Positions 8,905 to 17,800 of a DNA stretch of 64,000 nt are shown here, piece by piece; position 1 is the stretch's first letter; every line of letters starts with the position of its first letter. Source of the stretch: Rhodobacter huangdaonensis (GTDB taxonomy: Bacteria > Pseudomonadota > Alphaproteobacteria > Rhodobacterales > Rhodobacteraceae). A model generated the notes under the pieces. The model saw nothing but the letters and a program-made list of their open reading frames with translations, ran no database searches and was not told the origin of the DNA. A program made the translations under genes and the position numbers. The DNA lies in NCBI RefSeq assembly GCF_004022465.1, contig NZ_SAVA01000007.1, positions 124,001-188,000 of the forward strand, written 5' to 3'.

Positions 8905-9752
8905 CCCTGAATATACAGAAGCGCGCTCAGGTCGCCGTGGTTGATGCGGATGTCGCATTGCGCGGCGACCGAGGGCTTGGCATGCAGCGCCACGCCCATG
9001 CCGGCAAGATGCAGCATGCCGAGGTCATTCGCGCCGTCGCCCACGGCGATCACCTCGCTTGCCGCAAGGCCGAGCCGGGTCGAGATCTCGTGGAAGGCCT
9101 GCACCTTCGCCTCGCGGCCAAGGATCGGGCGCGAGGGCACGCCGGTCAGCCTGCCGTCCTCGACCAGCAGCACGTTGGCGCGGTTCTCGTCAAAGCCCAG
9201 CACCTCGGCGACATGGCCGGTGAAGGCAGTGAAGCCGCCCGAGACCAGCGCGCAATAGGCGCCGTTCGCCTTCATCGTGCGCAGAAGGTCGTGGCCCCCC
9301 GGCATGAAGCTGAGCCGCTCGTCGATCACCTGGCGGATGACGTCGGCGGACAGGCCCCGGAGCAGGCCGACGCGTTCGGTCAGCGCGCCCTCGAAATCAA
9401 GCTCGCCGTTCATCGCCCGCGCGGTGATCTCCTTCACCCGCGCGCCGACGCCCGCCACATCGGCGAGCTCGTCGATGCATTCCTGCTGGATCATCGTGCT
9501 GTCCATGTCAGCGAGCAGCATCTTCTTGCGCCGCCCCGCGGCCGGCACGATGACAAGGTCGTGGCCCAGCCCCTGCAGGCTTTCCCACACCTCCCAGCGA
9601 TTCGAGGGCATCTCGCGCAGATCGAACTCGGCGGCGATGCCGGGGCTCAGCCAGCGCGCCTCGCCCCCGCCCCAGGCGTTGCGCAGCGATTCAACGGTGA
9701 CGCGCTCGAGATTGGCGGCTTTCGGATCGGCGAGGAGGACGGCAATGAACAT
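8880..9752 (-). CDS. serB: phosphoserine phosphatase SerB
   Basis: 290 residues; last step of serine biosynthesis, phosphoserine to serine. An N-terminal regulatory-like domain of about 75 residues precedes the HAD catalytic domain: motif I ADMDST at 81-86 (nucleophile Asp82), motif II VSGGF near 165, and motif III GDGANDLGML near 240. The ATG at 9752 precedes MFIAVLLAD and leaves 169 bp to the divergent serC. The 3' end overlaps the converging nagA by 25 bp. Confidence 0.95.
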   Translation of the reverse strand: MFIAVLLADPKAANLERVTVESLRNAWGGGEARWLSPGIAAEFDLREMPSNRWEVWESLQGLGHDLVIVPAAGRRKKMLLADMDSTMIQQECIDELADVAGVGARVKEITARAMNGELDFEGALTERVGLLRGLSADVIRQVIDERLSFMPGGHDLLRTMKANGAYCALVSGGFTAFTGHVAEVLGFDENRANVLLVEDGRLTGVPSRPILGREAKVQAFHEISTRLGLAASEVIAVGDGANDLGMLHLAGMGVALHAKPSVAAQCDIRINHGDLSALLYIQGYSVEDFA

Positions 9753-9857
9753 TGGGGGATTCCGCGAGAAGTTTCCGATAGTGGAGCGCGGCGTCGCTTT
9801 CGGGCGCCGATGCGGCGCAATATCGCAATTTCCCCCCTTGTGCCAGAGCAGGTGGAG

Positions 9858-9921
9858 GCGTATCTGCCGCAGCGGGACACCTCTCCCCAACGAGGGGCGT
9901 TTATCTGGAAGGATACCATTG
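9858..9921 (+). promoter_or_regulatory. structured serC leader (candidate serC RNA motif)
   Basis: The 65 bases before serC can fold into a compact element. An outer pair GTATC (9860-9864) / GATAC (9912-9916) encloses a hairpin CCCC-AACGA-GGGG (9885-9897), with the AAGGATACC ribosome-site region in the outer stem, so pairing would hide translation initiation. A conserved 5' RNA called the serC motif is known upstream of serC in Alphaproteobacteria. I cannot verify the match without the covariance model. Confidence 0.4.
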
Positions 9922-11067
<1,146 letters not shown>

Positions 11068-11178
11068 TTTCAGGCGGCCTGCCTCCGGGTGGGCCGCATG
11101 CGAAAGTGCGGCGGGACGTCTATAGACTCCGTGACGACCCGCCCTTTCCGAAATCCCGTATATTCAGGAAATCCAGAA

Positions 11179-12774
11179 ATGGCCCCCAAGGTTCTCATCT
11201 CCGACAAGCTTTCCGACGCCGCCATCGCGATCTTCAAGAACCGCGGCATCGAAGTCGACTTCCGCCCGGAACTCGGCAAGGACAAGGACAAACTGGCCGA
11301 AGTGATCGGCGACTATGACGGTCTCGCGATCCGCTCGGCCACCAAGGTGACCGCCGCCCTGCTCGAGAAGGCGACGAAGCTGAAGGTCGTCGGCCGCGCC
11401 GGGATCGGCGTCGACAACGTCGACAAGGAAGCCGCCTCGAAGAAGGGCGTGATCGTGATGAACACGCCGTTCGGCAACATGATCACCACCGCCGAGCACG
11501 CGATCGCGATGATGTTCGCCGTCGCCCGCCAGATCCCCGAAGCCTCGGCCTCGACCCAGGCCGGCAAGTGGGAGAAGTCGAAGTTCATGGGCGTCGAGCT
11601 GACCGGCAAGACGCTTGGCGTGATCGGCGCCGGCAACATCGGCGGCATCGTGTGCGACCGCGCCAAGGGCCTGAAGATGAAGGTCATCGCCTACGATCCC
11701 TTCATGTCGGACGAGAAGGCCGCGAAGATGGGCGTCGAGAAGGTCGAGCTTGACGAGCTGCTCGAGCGCGCCGACTTCATCACCCTGCACGTGCCGCTGA
11801 CCGAGCAGACCCGCAACATCCTGTCGCGCGAAAACCTCGAGAAGACCAAGAAGGGCGTGCGCATCATCAACTGCGCCCGCGGCGGTCTGGTCGACGAGGA
11901 AGCCCTCGCCGATCTGCTGAAATCGGGCCATGTGGCGGGTGCCGCGCTCGACGTCTTCGCCGTCGAACCGGCCACCGAGAACGTGCTCTTCGGCCTGCCG
12001 AACGTCGTGTGCACGCCGCACCTTGGCGCCTCGACCTCGGAAGCGCAGGAAAACGTCGCGCTGCAGGTCGCCGAGCAGATGTCGAACTACCTGCTCGACG
12101 GCGCCGTCGAGAACGCGCTGAACCTGCCGTCGATGACCGCCGAAGAGGCGAAGGTCATGGGCCCCTGGGTGAAGCTGGCCGAATACCTCGGCTCGTTCAT
12201 CGGCCAGATGACCGACGAACCGATCAAGGCGATCAACATCACCTATGACGGCATCGTCTCGAAGATGAACCTGAAGGCGCTTGATTGCGCGGTGATCGCC
12301 GGGATCATGAAGAAGGCGAACCCGGACGTGAACATGGTCTCGGCGCCGGTGATCGCGAAGGAACGCGGGATCCAGATCTCGAAGACCACGCAGGACAAGT
12401 CGGGCGTGTTCGACGGCTACATCAAGGTCACCGTCGTCACCGAGGTGCGCGAGCGCGCCGTGGCCGGCACCTGCTTCTCGGATGGCAAGCCGCGCTTCAT
12501 CCAGATCAAGGGGATCAACGTCGACGCCGAAGTGGGGCCGCACATGCTCTACACCACGAACAAGGACGTCCCCGGCATCATCGGCAAGCTCGGCACGCTG
12601 CTCGGCGATCACAAGGTCAACGTCGCGAACTTCACCCTCGGCCGTTCGGCGGCGGGTGGCGAAGCGATCGCCATCGCCTATCTCGATGCGCCGCTCGCCC
12701 CGGAAGTGGTGAAGGAACTCGAAGCGACGGGCCTGTTCCAGCAGGTCAAGCCGCTTGAATTCCTCGTCGCCTGA
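11179..12774 (+). CDS. serA: D-3-phosphoglycerate dehydrogenase SerA
   Basis: 531 residues, the committed step of serine synthesis. The layout is the long-form enzyme: substrate-binding lobe, NAD Rossmann domain with LGVIGAGNIGGIV (about 152), catalytic Arg in NCARGGLVDEEAL (about 235), the Glu/His pair ending in PHLGASTSEAQENVA (about 280), an intervening ASB domain, and a C-terminal ACT domain beginning near DVPGIIGKLG (about 465) that allows serine feedback. Start at 11179 gives the family N-terminus MAPKVLISDKL. It probably shares a transcription unit or regulator with serC. Confidence 0.96.
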   Translation: MAPKVLISDKLSDAAIAIFKNRGIEVDFRPELGKDKDKLAEVIGDYDGLAIRSATKVTAALLEKATKLKVVGRAGIGVDNVDKEAASKKGVIVMNTPFGNMITTAEHAIAMMFAVARQIPEASASTQAGKWEKSKFMGVELTGKTLGVIGAGNIGGIVCDRAKGLKMKVIAYDPFMSDEKAAKMGVEKVELDELLERADFITLHVPLTEQTRNILSRENLEKTKKGVRIINCARGGLVDEEALADLLKSGHVAGAALDVFAVEPATENVLFGLPNVVCTPHLGASTSEAQENVALQVAEQMSNYLLDGAVENALNLPSMTAEEAKVMGPWVKLAEYLGSFIGQMTDEPIKAINITYDGIVSKMNLKALDCAVIAGIMKKANPDVNMVSAPVIAKERGIQISKTTQDKSGVFDGYIKVTVVTEVRERAVAGTCFSDGKPRFIQIKGINVDAEVGPHMLYTTNKDVPGIIGKLGTLLGDHKVNVANFTLGRSAAGGEAIAIAYLDAPLAPEVVKELEATGLFQQVKPLEFLVA

Positions 12775-12855
12775 GCGACATGAGAGGATGAGATCCGGGC
12801 CCTCCGCTGCCGCGGGGGGCCCATTGCATTCGGTCCCGGCGTTCGGAGGAACAGC

Positions 12856-13587
12856 ATGCGCACTTATGCGATCGGCGATATCCACGGTCATCTCGACCTG
12901 CTGCAGGCGGCACAGGCCCGTGTCGCCGAAGACCGCGCCCGGGTCGGCGACAGCGAGGCGCCGCTGGTCCATATCGGCGATCTGATCGACCGTGGTCCGC
13001 GCTCGCGCCAGGTGGTCGAGCATCTGATGGCGGGCCAGGCGCGGGGCGAGAACTGGGTGGTGCTGAAGGGCAACCACGACCGCATGTTCGAGCGCTTCCT
13101 CGAAGACCCCTACGCCCACGATCCGATGCTGCGCAGTGGCATCGAATGGATGCACCCGCGCGTCGGCGGGGTGACGACGCTCGCCTCCTGGGGCGTGCGC
13201 AACCCCGAGGAGCGGCCGCTGCCCGAGGTCCATGCCGACACGCTGGCCGCGGTAGCGCCCGAGGCGCGGGCCTGGATCGCGGCGCTGCCCACCAGTTTCC
13301 GCCGGGATGAACAGCTTTTCGTGCATGCGGGCATCCGCCCGGGCGTGGCGCTGGCCGACCAGGTCGAGGACGATCTGCTCTGGATCCGGGCCGAGTTCCT
13401 CGACGATCCGCGCGATCACGGCGTGCTGGTGGTGCATGGCCATACCGCGATCGACAAGGTCACCCATTACGGCAACCGGCTGAACATGGATTCGAGCGCG
13501 GCCTATGGCGGCCCGGTCTCGGCCGCGGTGATCGAGGGGCGCCAGGCCTGGCTGCTGACCCCCGAGGGGCGCGTTCCCCTCGTCTGA
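12856..13587 (+). CDS. metallophosphoesterase (serine/threonine phosphatase-like)
   Basis: 243 residues of the calcineurin-like superfamily, PrpA/ApaH-type small phosphatases. The dimetal motifs are present in order: GDIHGH (7-12), GDLIDRGP (about 40), KGNHDRM (about 75) and a late HGHTAID (about 195). It could dephosphorylate proteins or dinucleotide polyphosphates; the sequence does not decide. An ATG at 12856 after GGAGGAA is the natural start. Neighbours (serA, a thiolase) give no functional clue. Confidence 0.85.
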   Translation: MRTYAIGDIHGHLDLLQAAQARVAEDRARVGDSEAPLVHIGDLIDRGPRSRQVVEHLMAGQARGENWVVLKGNHDRMFERFLEDPYAHDPMLRSGIEWMHPRVGGVTTLASWGVRNPEERPLPEVHADTLAAVAPEARAWIAALPTSFRRDEQLFVHAGIRPGVALADQVEDDLLWIRAEFLDDPRDHGVLVVHGHTAIDKVTHYGNRLNMDSSAAYGGPVSAAVIEGRQAWLLTPEGRVPLV

Positions 13588-13682
13588 GGCGATATGACGC
13601 CCCGTCACTTGCCCCTGGGGCAACTGGCGCCCGCCGCGGCGCCACGATAACCTCCCCCCATATCTCAAAGGGGGAGTTCTCC

Positions 13683-14858
13683 ATGACCGGCATCGTCATC
13701 CTTTCCGGTGCGCGCACCGCTATCGGCACCTTCGGGGGCAGCCTCTCGGGCTTTTGCCCGATCGACCTCGCCACCCATGTCTCGAAGGCGGCCATTGCCC
13801 GCGCCGGGATCGACGCCGAAAAGATCGGCCAGGTGGTCTTCGGCCACGTCATCAACACCGAGCCGCGCGACATGTATGTCTCGCGCGTGGCCTCGGTGCA
13901 GGCCGGCGTTCCGGTCGGCACCCCGGCGATGAACGTGAACCGGCTGTGCGGCTCGGGCGCGCAGGCGATCGTCTCGGCGACGCAGTCGCTGATGCTGGGC
14001 GATGCCGAATTCGCGCTCGCCGGCGGCGTCGACTGCATGTCGCGCGCGCCCTACATCCTGCAGCAGGCCCGCTTCGGCCAGAAGATGGGCGACGTGAAGG
14101 CCATCGACATGATGACCGGCGCGCTGAGCTGCCCCTTCGGCACCGGCCACATGGGCGTCACCGCCGAGAACGTCGCCTGTGAGCATTCGATCTCGCGCGA
14201 AGAACAGGACGCGCTGGCGCTGCAAAGCCAGGAGCGTGCCTTCGCGGCGATCGAGGCCGGCCTGTTCAAGGACGAGATCGTGCCGCTCGAGATCGTCTCG
14301 CGCCGCGCCACCGTCGTCTTCGACACCGACGAGCACCCGAAGAAGACCTCGGCCGAGGCGCTGGCCGGGCTGAAGCCGGTGTTCAAGAAGGACGGCACCG
14401 TCACCGCCGGCAACGCCTCGGGCATCAATGACGGCGCCGCGGCGCTGATCCTTGCGCGTGCCGATGCCGCCGAGGCCGCGGGGCTGAAGCCGCGCGCGAA
14501 GATCCTCGGCTATTCGGTCGCGGGCGTGCGCCCCGAGGTGATGGGCGTCGGCCCGATCCCGGCGGTGCAGCAGCTGTGCAAGAAGCTCGGCATGACCGTC
14601 GCCGATTTCGACGTGATTGAGTCGAACGAGGCCTTCGCGGCGCAGGCGCTGGCGGTGACCAAGGAGCTCGGCCTCGACCCGGCGAAGGTGAACCCGAATG
14701 GCGGCGCGATCGCGCTTGGCCATCCGATCGGTGCCACCGGCGCGATCCTGACGGTGAAGACGCTCTACCATCTCGAGCGCACCGGCGGAAAACGCGGCCT
14801 GATCACCATGTGCATCGGTGGCGGCCAGGGCATTGCGCTGGCCATCGAGCTGGTCTGA
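13683..14858 (+). CDS. acetyl-CoA acetyltransferase (thiolase)
   Basis: 391 residues of the thiolase superfamily. The nucleophile Cys89 lies in NRLCGSGAQA, and the second-half motifs NGGAIALGHPIGATGA (catalytic His, about 348) and TMCIGGGQGIA (Cys, about 378) are intact. Biosynthetic thiolases of this length condense two acetyl-CoA for polyhydroxybutyrate or ketone metabolism; degradative 3-ketoacyl-CoA activity cannot be excluded. GGGGAGTTCTCC precedes the ATG. The stop overlaps by one base the start of a small broken gene. Confidence 0.93.
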   Translation: MTGIVILSGARTAIGTFGGSLSGFCPIDLATHVSKAAIARAGIDAEKIGQVVFGHVINTEPRDMYVSRVASVQAGVPVGTPAMNVNRLCGSGAQAIVSATQSLMLGDAEFALAGGVDCMSRAPYILQQARFGQKMGDVKAIDMMTGALSCPFGTGHMGVTAENVACEHSISREEQDALALQSQERAFAAIEAGLFKDEIVPLEIVSRRATVVFDTDEHPKKTSAEALAGLKPVFKKDGTVTAGNASGINDGAAALILARADAAEAAGLKPRAKILGYSVAGVRPEVMGVGPIPAVQQLCKKLGMTVADFDVIESNEAFAAQALAVTKELGLDPAKVNPNGGAIALGHPIGATGAILTVKTLYHLERTGGKRGLITMCIGGGQGIALAIELV

Positions 14859-15086
14859 TGGCCTTCTCGCCAGAGCAGCGGGCAGCCTTGCTGGCCGCGC
14901 CTCTGGTGGGGCCGACGGGTCCTGCGCCGGTTCGAGGAAGTGGGCTTCGGCACCGTCGAAGCCCTCGCCGCGGCGGTGCCCGAAGACCTGTGCCGGCTGG
15001 TCGCGGCGCATCTGGGCACGACCTGCTGGGCGGATGCGCCGCGGGCGCGAGCCTCGGTGGCACATGCCATCGCCGCCGCGCAGTGA
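14858..15086 (+). pseudogene. Cdd1-type helix-hairpin-helix small protein, frameshifted
   Basis: Starts at the TGATG junction with the thiolase and reads MAFSPEQRAALLAAPLVGPT, then continues one base out of phase from about 14918 as VLRRFEEVGFGTVEALAAAV and ends ASVAHAIAAAQ. Joined, it gives about 75 residues resembling the small Cdd1-type (pathogenicity locus) helix-hairpin-helix proteins common in Rhodobacteraceae. One extra G in the run ACGGGTCC breaks the frame. The stop codon is the first three bases of the adjacent IS terminal repeat, so the last residues may also be lost. A sequencing error is possible but decay next to an IS is equally plausible. Confidence 0.6.
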
Positions 15087-15101
15087 CCTGTCACTGAACT
15101 T

Positions 15102-16027
15102 TCATCCAGCGGTGACCGGAGCCCAGTTGGTGTTTACGCCATTCGGCGCAGGTTGAGCAATCGCCCGACGCGCGGAGCTTTCCTCTCGCGCAGCGGGGCG
15201 GGCGATTGCGGTGGTCAGGGGCCGCGCGTAGTCGATCGGGGTCTGGTAGTCCAAGGCCGAGTGCGGTCGCTCGGTGTTGTAGTCGGCGGCCCAGGCGGCG
15301 ATCACGACATGTGCGTGGGCCAGGTTGCGGAACATGGTCTCGTTGAGCAACTCGTCCCGCATCCGCCCGTTGAAGCTCTCCACGAAGCCATTTTGCATCG
15401 GTTTGCCGGGCGCGATGTCGCGCCACTCGACCCGGTGCCCGGAACGCCAGCGCAGGATTGCGGTCGAGGTCAGTTCCGTGCCGTTGTCGGAGACGATCAT
15501 CCCCGGCTTTCCGCGGCGCTCGATCAGCGCCTTCAGGTCACGCGCCACACGGCGTCCTGAAATTGAGCTGTCCGGGATCGCAGCGAGGCACTCGCGGGTG
15601 ACGTCGTCGACCACGTTGAGTACCCGAAAGCGCTGCCCGTTGGCGAACTGGTCATGGACGAAATCCAATGACCAGCGCGCATTGGGCTGCGCCTCGACAA
15701 GGATTGGCGCCCGTGTCCCGACGGCCTTGCGCCGGGCTTTCCTCTTGCGCACCGTCAGCCCCTCTTCGCGGTAGAGCCGATAGATCCGGTTGATGCCGGA
15801 AGGCTCACCCTCGCGAGCAGGACGAAGAGACGGCGATAGCCGAACCGCCGGCGCTGGTTGGCCAGCTCCCGCAGCCGCCTGCGCAGCACCGTGTCTGGCG
15901 CACGCTGCGACTGGTCGCGGACCATCTTGCGATCCGCTTTGACAATCCGACAGGCCCGCCGCTCCGACAGACCGTGGGCGGCCCGAAGGTGTGCGACCGC
16001 CTCGCGCTTCACGGCGGGCCCTGCCAT
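15102..16027 (-). pseudogene. IS3-family transposase OrfB, frameshifted
   Basis: The rve/integrase part of the transposase. It starts with the helical region AVKREAVAHLRAAHGLSERR, runs to RRRFGYRRLFVLLA, then shifts frame at about 15815 (one base missing relative to the usual LLREGEPSGINRIYRLYREEG). The second piece has the DDE core: SLDFVHD, SDNGTEL, and ESFNGRMRDELLNE. With the break, no full enzyme can be made. Confidence 0.8.
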
Positions 16028-16300
16028 TTTTTTGCGACCAGATCCTTCATGGCCGCCAGATCCAGCATCTGCTCGGCCAGCAGCTTCTTCAGCTTCGCGC
16101 TCTCATCCTCGAGCGCCTTCAGTCGCTTCGCCTCCGATATCGTCATGCCGCCGAACTTGGCCTTCCAGTTGTAGAAGGTGCCTTCCGACATGCCGTGCTT
16201 GCGGCACAGGTCCACACACTTCGCACCGTCGACGTATGCGTCGACCATGCCCGGCAAGGATGCCGATGATCTGCTCGTCCGTGAATCTTGTTCGCTTCAT
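16009..16300 (-). pseudogene. IS3-family transposase OrfA, N-terminus out of frame
   Basis: The helix-turn-helix half of the transposase. MKRTRFTDEQIIGIL starts at 16300, but the conserved continuation GAKCVDLCRKHGMSEGTFYNWKAKFGGM followed by a Leu-zipper-like segment is in another phase beginning near 16255. It ends overlapping OrfB by 19 bp, as in intact IS3 elements where OrfAB is made by a programmed frameshift. The N-terminal disruption is an additional lesion. Confidence 0.7.
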
Positions 16301-16363
16301 TGTCCGTCCTCAGGTTGGGGTAGACTTTAATCGATGGTGGAGGAAAAACCCCGTGGCAGGTCA

Positions 16364-16535
16364 GTTCAAGCCGAATGGCCAGATCAGGGCTGATACCCGC
16401 CTTGCCGTTCAGCACCCGCGAGAGCGCGACGCGGGACATGGCAAGCCTTTCGGCAGCGTCGGTCACCGACAGCCCCAACGGAGCAATTACATCTTCCCTG
16501 AGGACTTCGCCTGGATGCGGCGGACTATGCATCAT
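16364..16535 (-). pseudogene. higA: HigA-family antitoxin, truncated by the IS
   Basis: The first 57 residues of a HigA/XRE antitoxin: the family start HPGEVLREDVIAPLGLSVTD, then the helix-turn-helix AAERLAMSRVALSRVLNGKAGISPDLAIRLE in two short motifs. Intact relatives have about 95-100 residues. The reading frame runs straight into the IS end at 16363 and the missing C-terminus is not found on the far side of the IS. Upstream lies only a decayed trace of a toxin, so the module is dead. Confidence 0.7.
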
Positions 16536-16593
16536 CTCAGTTGCTCCTTCGGCAGCGCCCCCGACAATCGGCGAGATCAGGCCAAATGTCGTT

Positions 16594-16792
16594 GCGCGGA
16601 TACAGTTTCAACGATGGCAGGCCCACGAGCTGTCACCCTGTCGGCATTGGCCCCGGATCCAAGGTCATCCCGGTCCGGACGCGTGAACTTCCTGGACACC
16701 CGACATGGAGCCGATGCGGCGTATCGCTTCGAGCGCTTTACGACCACTGCCGACAGCCACAAAAGAGCGTATCTTGCAGCGGCACACGTCAT
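16594..16792 (-). pseudogene. possible decayed HigB-type toxin remnant
   Basis: Where higB would precede higA, short stretches in three phases recall HigB/RelE toxins: KIRSFVAVG, GSMSGVQEVHA and LPSLKLYP, in the order expected for the family (KSF near the N-terminus, GVQ..HA, then LPG-L-LHP). No single frame spans them. The assignment rests on order and position next to higA and is tentative. Confidence 0.3.
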
Positions 16793-17233
16793 AATGTTCT
16801 TCTTGTTTGTCAAAGATGGCGTAGGGCCGCCACTCCTTTGGAGTCAAACAGGCGAGTTGGTTGGGGTGGCGGTATGGCTCGGGCTGGGGAAACTTTGCCA
16901 GAGCCAGATACCTTTTTGGGCGAAAAGGGCGGAGAGCGGACTGTGAGGTTGCGGCATTGCATCCCCAGCAATCAGCGGAAGCCGCCGCTCGCGGGTTCCA
17001 TGGGGCGCGATGCGTTGCGCAGGAAGCGGAAATTCTCGGCTCCACTGTCGAACTTAGGATAAGCACAAAAAACTCAATCAACGAGACTATCGGGAAGACC
17101 TTAACTGGAGCAATCGTCGCACTTTGAACTTGGTATCGACTCCGACCTCAGGGTATTCATCGTGAGGTGACAAGTCAGCCACACGAGGTTTGCGACCTCA
17201 ACTCGTTGTCTCGAAAGGTGTGTCGAAAATGCT
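16793..17233. other. non-coding stretch at island edge
   Basis: About 440 bp with no gene I can support. Open frames exist on both strands but their composition is random-like. GC drops visibly at about 17070, marking the passage from decayed chromosomal or plasmid DNA into the AT-rich core of the island. Confidence 0.5.
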
Positions 17234-17800
17234 TCAATCAATGATCTGACTGCTTTTAATGAATGAGATATTTGAAACGCAACATGCCGTGCAAGTCGGA
17301 TATGATGATTCAAGCTGGAGCTCCCTAAGTTTTCGCGTCTTTATGTAAATGTTGTGTATAAGGACTGACTTCCCTGGCGCTTCCATGGCTGCCTTGGCAA
17401 TGATAGCATCATCCAATCTAATATCCCTCCTCTTTTTCACCATAAGGTCTCGCCTCTTTGAAAGAGAGTCGGAGTTCCCTTCGGTAAAAGAAAGACGAAA
17501 TTTATGAAATTCGCGCAACTGATCCATTGACCTTAGGTCTAAAACAGAACTCATCGGTGCGACAATGTCAGACATTACCACGACTGGAGTTGAATCGGCG
17601 TAACGAAACTCAGACCAGTCCTTAGCCATGGGCAGTCCTTCGCATATGCCATCAAGGAAAAAATATACACCTTGACCGAGCCACCCCTCTTCATCATCCC
17701 TTAAATAAAAGCCGCCTTCGAGGATATTATTTGCATATTGCAAGTTCGTTCCATGAAAAGCCCTTACGTAAAGCTGATTGAGATCAGATATGTCCGACAC
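17234..17800 (-). CDS. ADP-ribosyltransferase-fold (PARP-like) protein
   Basis: 188 residues from a GTG at 17800; an in-frame stop just upstream and no nearer ATG force this start. The N-terminal half carries the ADP-ribosyltransferase signature: FHGTN at 15-19 (His16 would hold NAD), a helix YANNILEGGF, and the GQGVYFF strand at 43-48 (Tyr46 the usual Y of H-Y-E). No obvious catalytic Glu stands out in the C-terminal half, so activity could be altered. The gene is AT-rich, on the opposite strand to a macro-domain gene with which its start overlaps by 11 bp. ART and macro proteins commonly write and read or erase ADP-ribose. Whether it modifies a macromolecule or makes a small signal is unknown. 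Confidence 0.6.
   Translation of the reverse strand: MSDISDLNQLYVRAFHGTNLQYANNILEGGFYLRDDEEGWLGQGVYFFLDGICEGLPMAKDWSEFRYADSTPVVVMSDIVAPMSSVLDLRSMDQLREFHKFRLSFTEGNSDSLSKRRDLMVKKRRDIRLDDAIIAKAAMEAPGKSVLIHNIYIKTRKLRELQLESSYPTCTACCVSNISFIKSSQIID

Larger units (their letters stand above)
15084..16363 (-). mobile_element. degenerate IS3-family insertion sequence, about 1.28 kb
   Basis: Imperfect terminal inverted repeats bound the element: TGACCTGTCACTGAACTTTC at 15084 and, read from the other end at 16363, TGACCTGCCACGGGGTTTTTC. Between them are orfA and orfB of an IS3-family transposase on the minus strand, both with frame breaks. The flanks show no matching 3-5 bp target duplication (left CAG, right GTT), and the two interrupted neighbours are unrelated, so the element probably caused a deletion after insertion. 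Confidence 0.8.
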
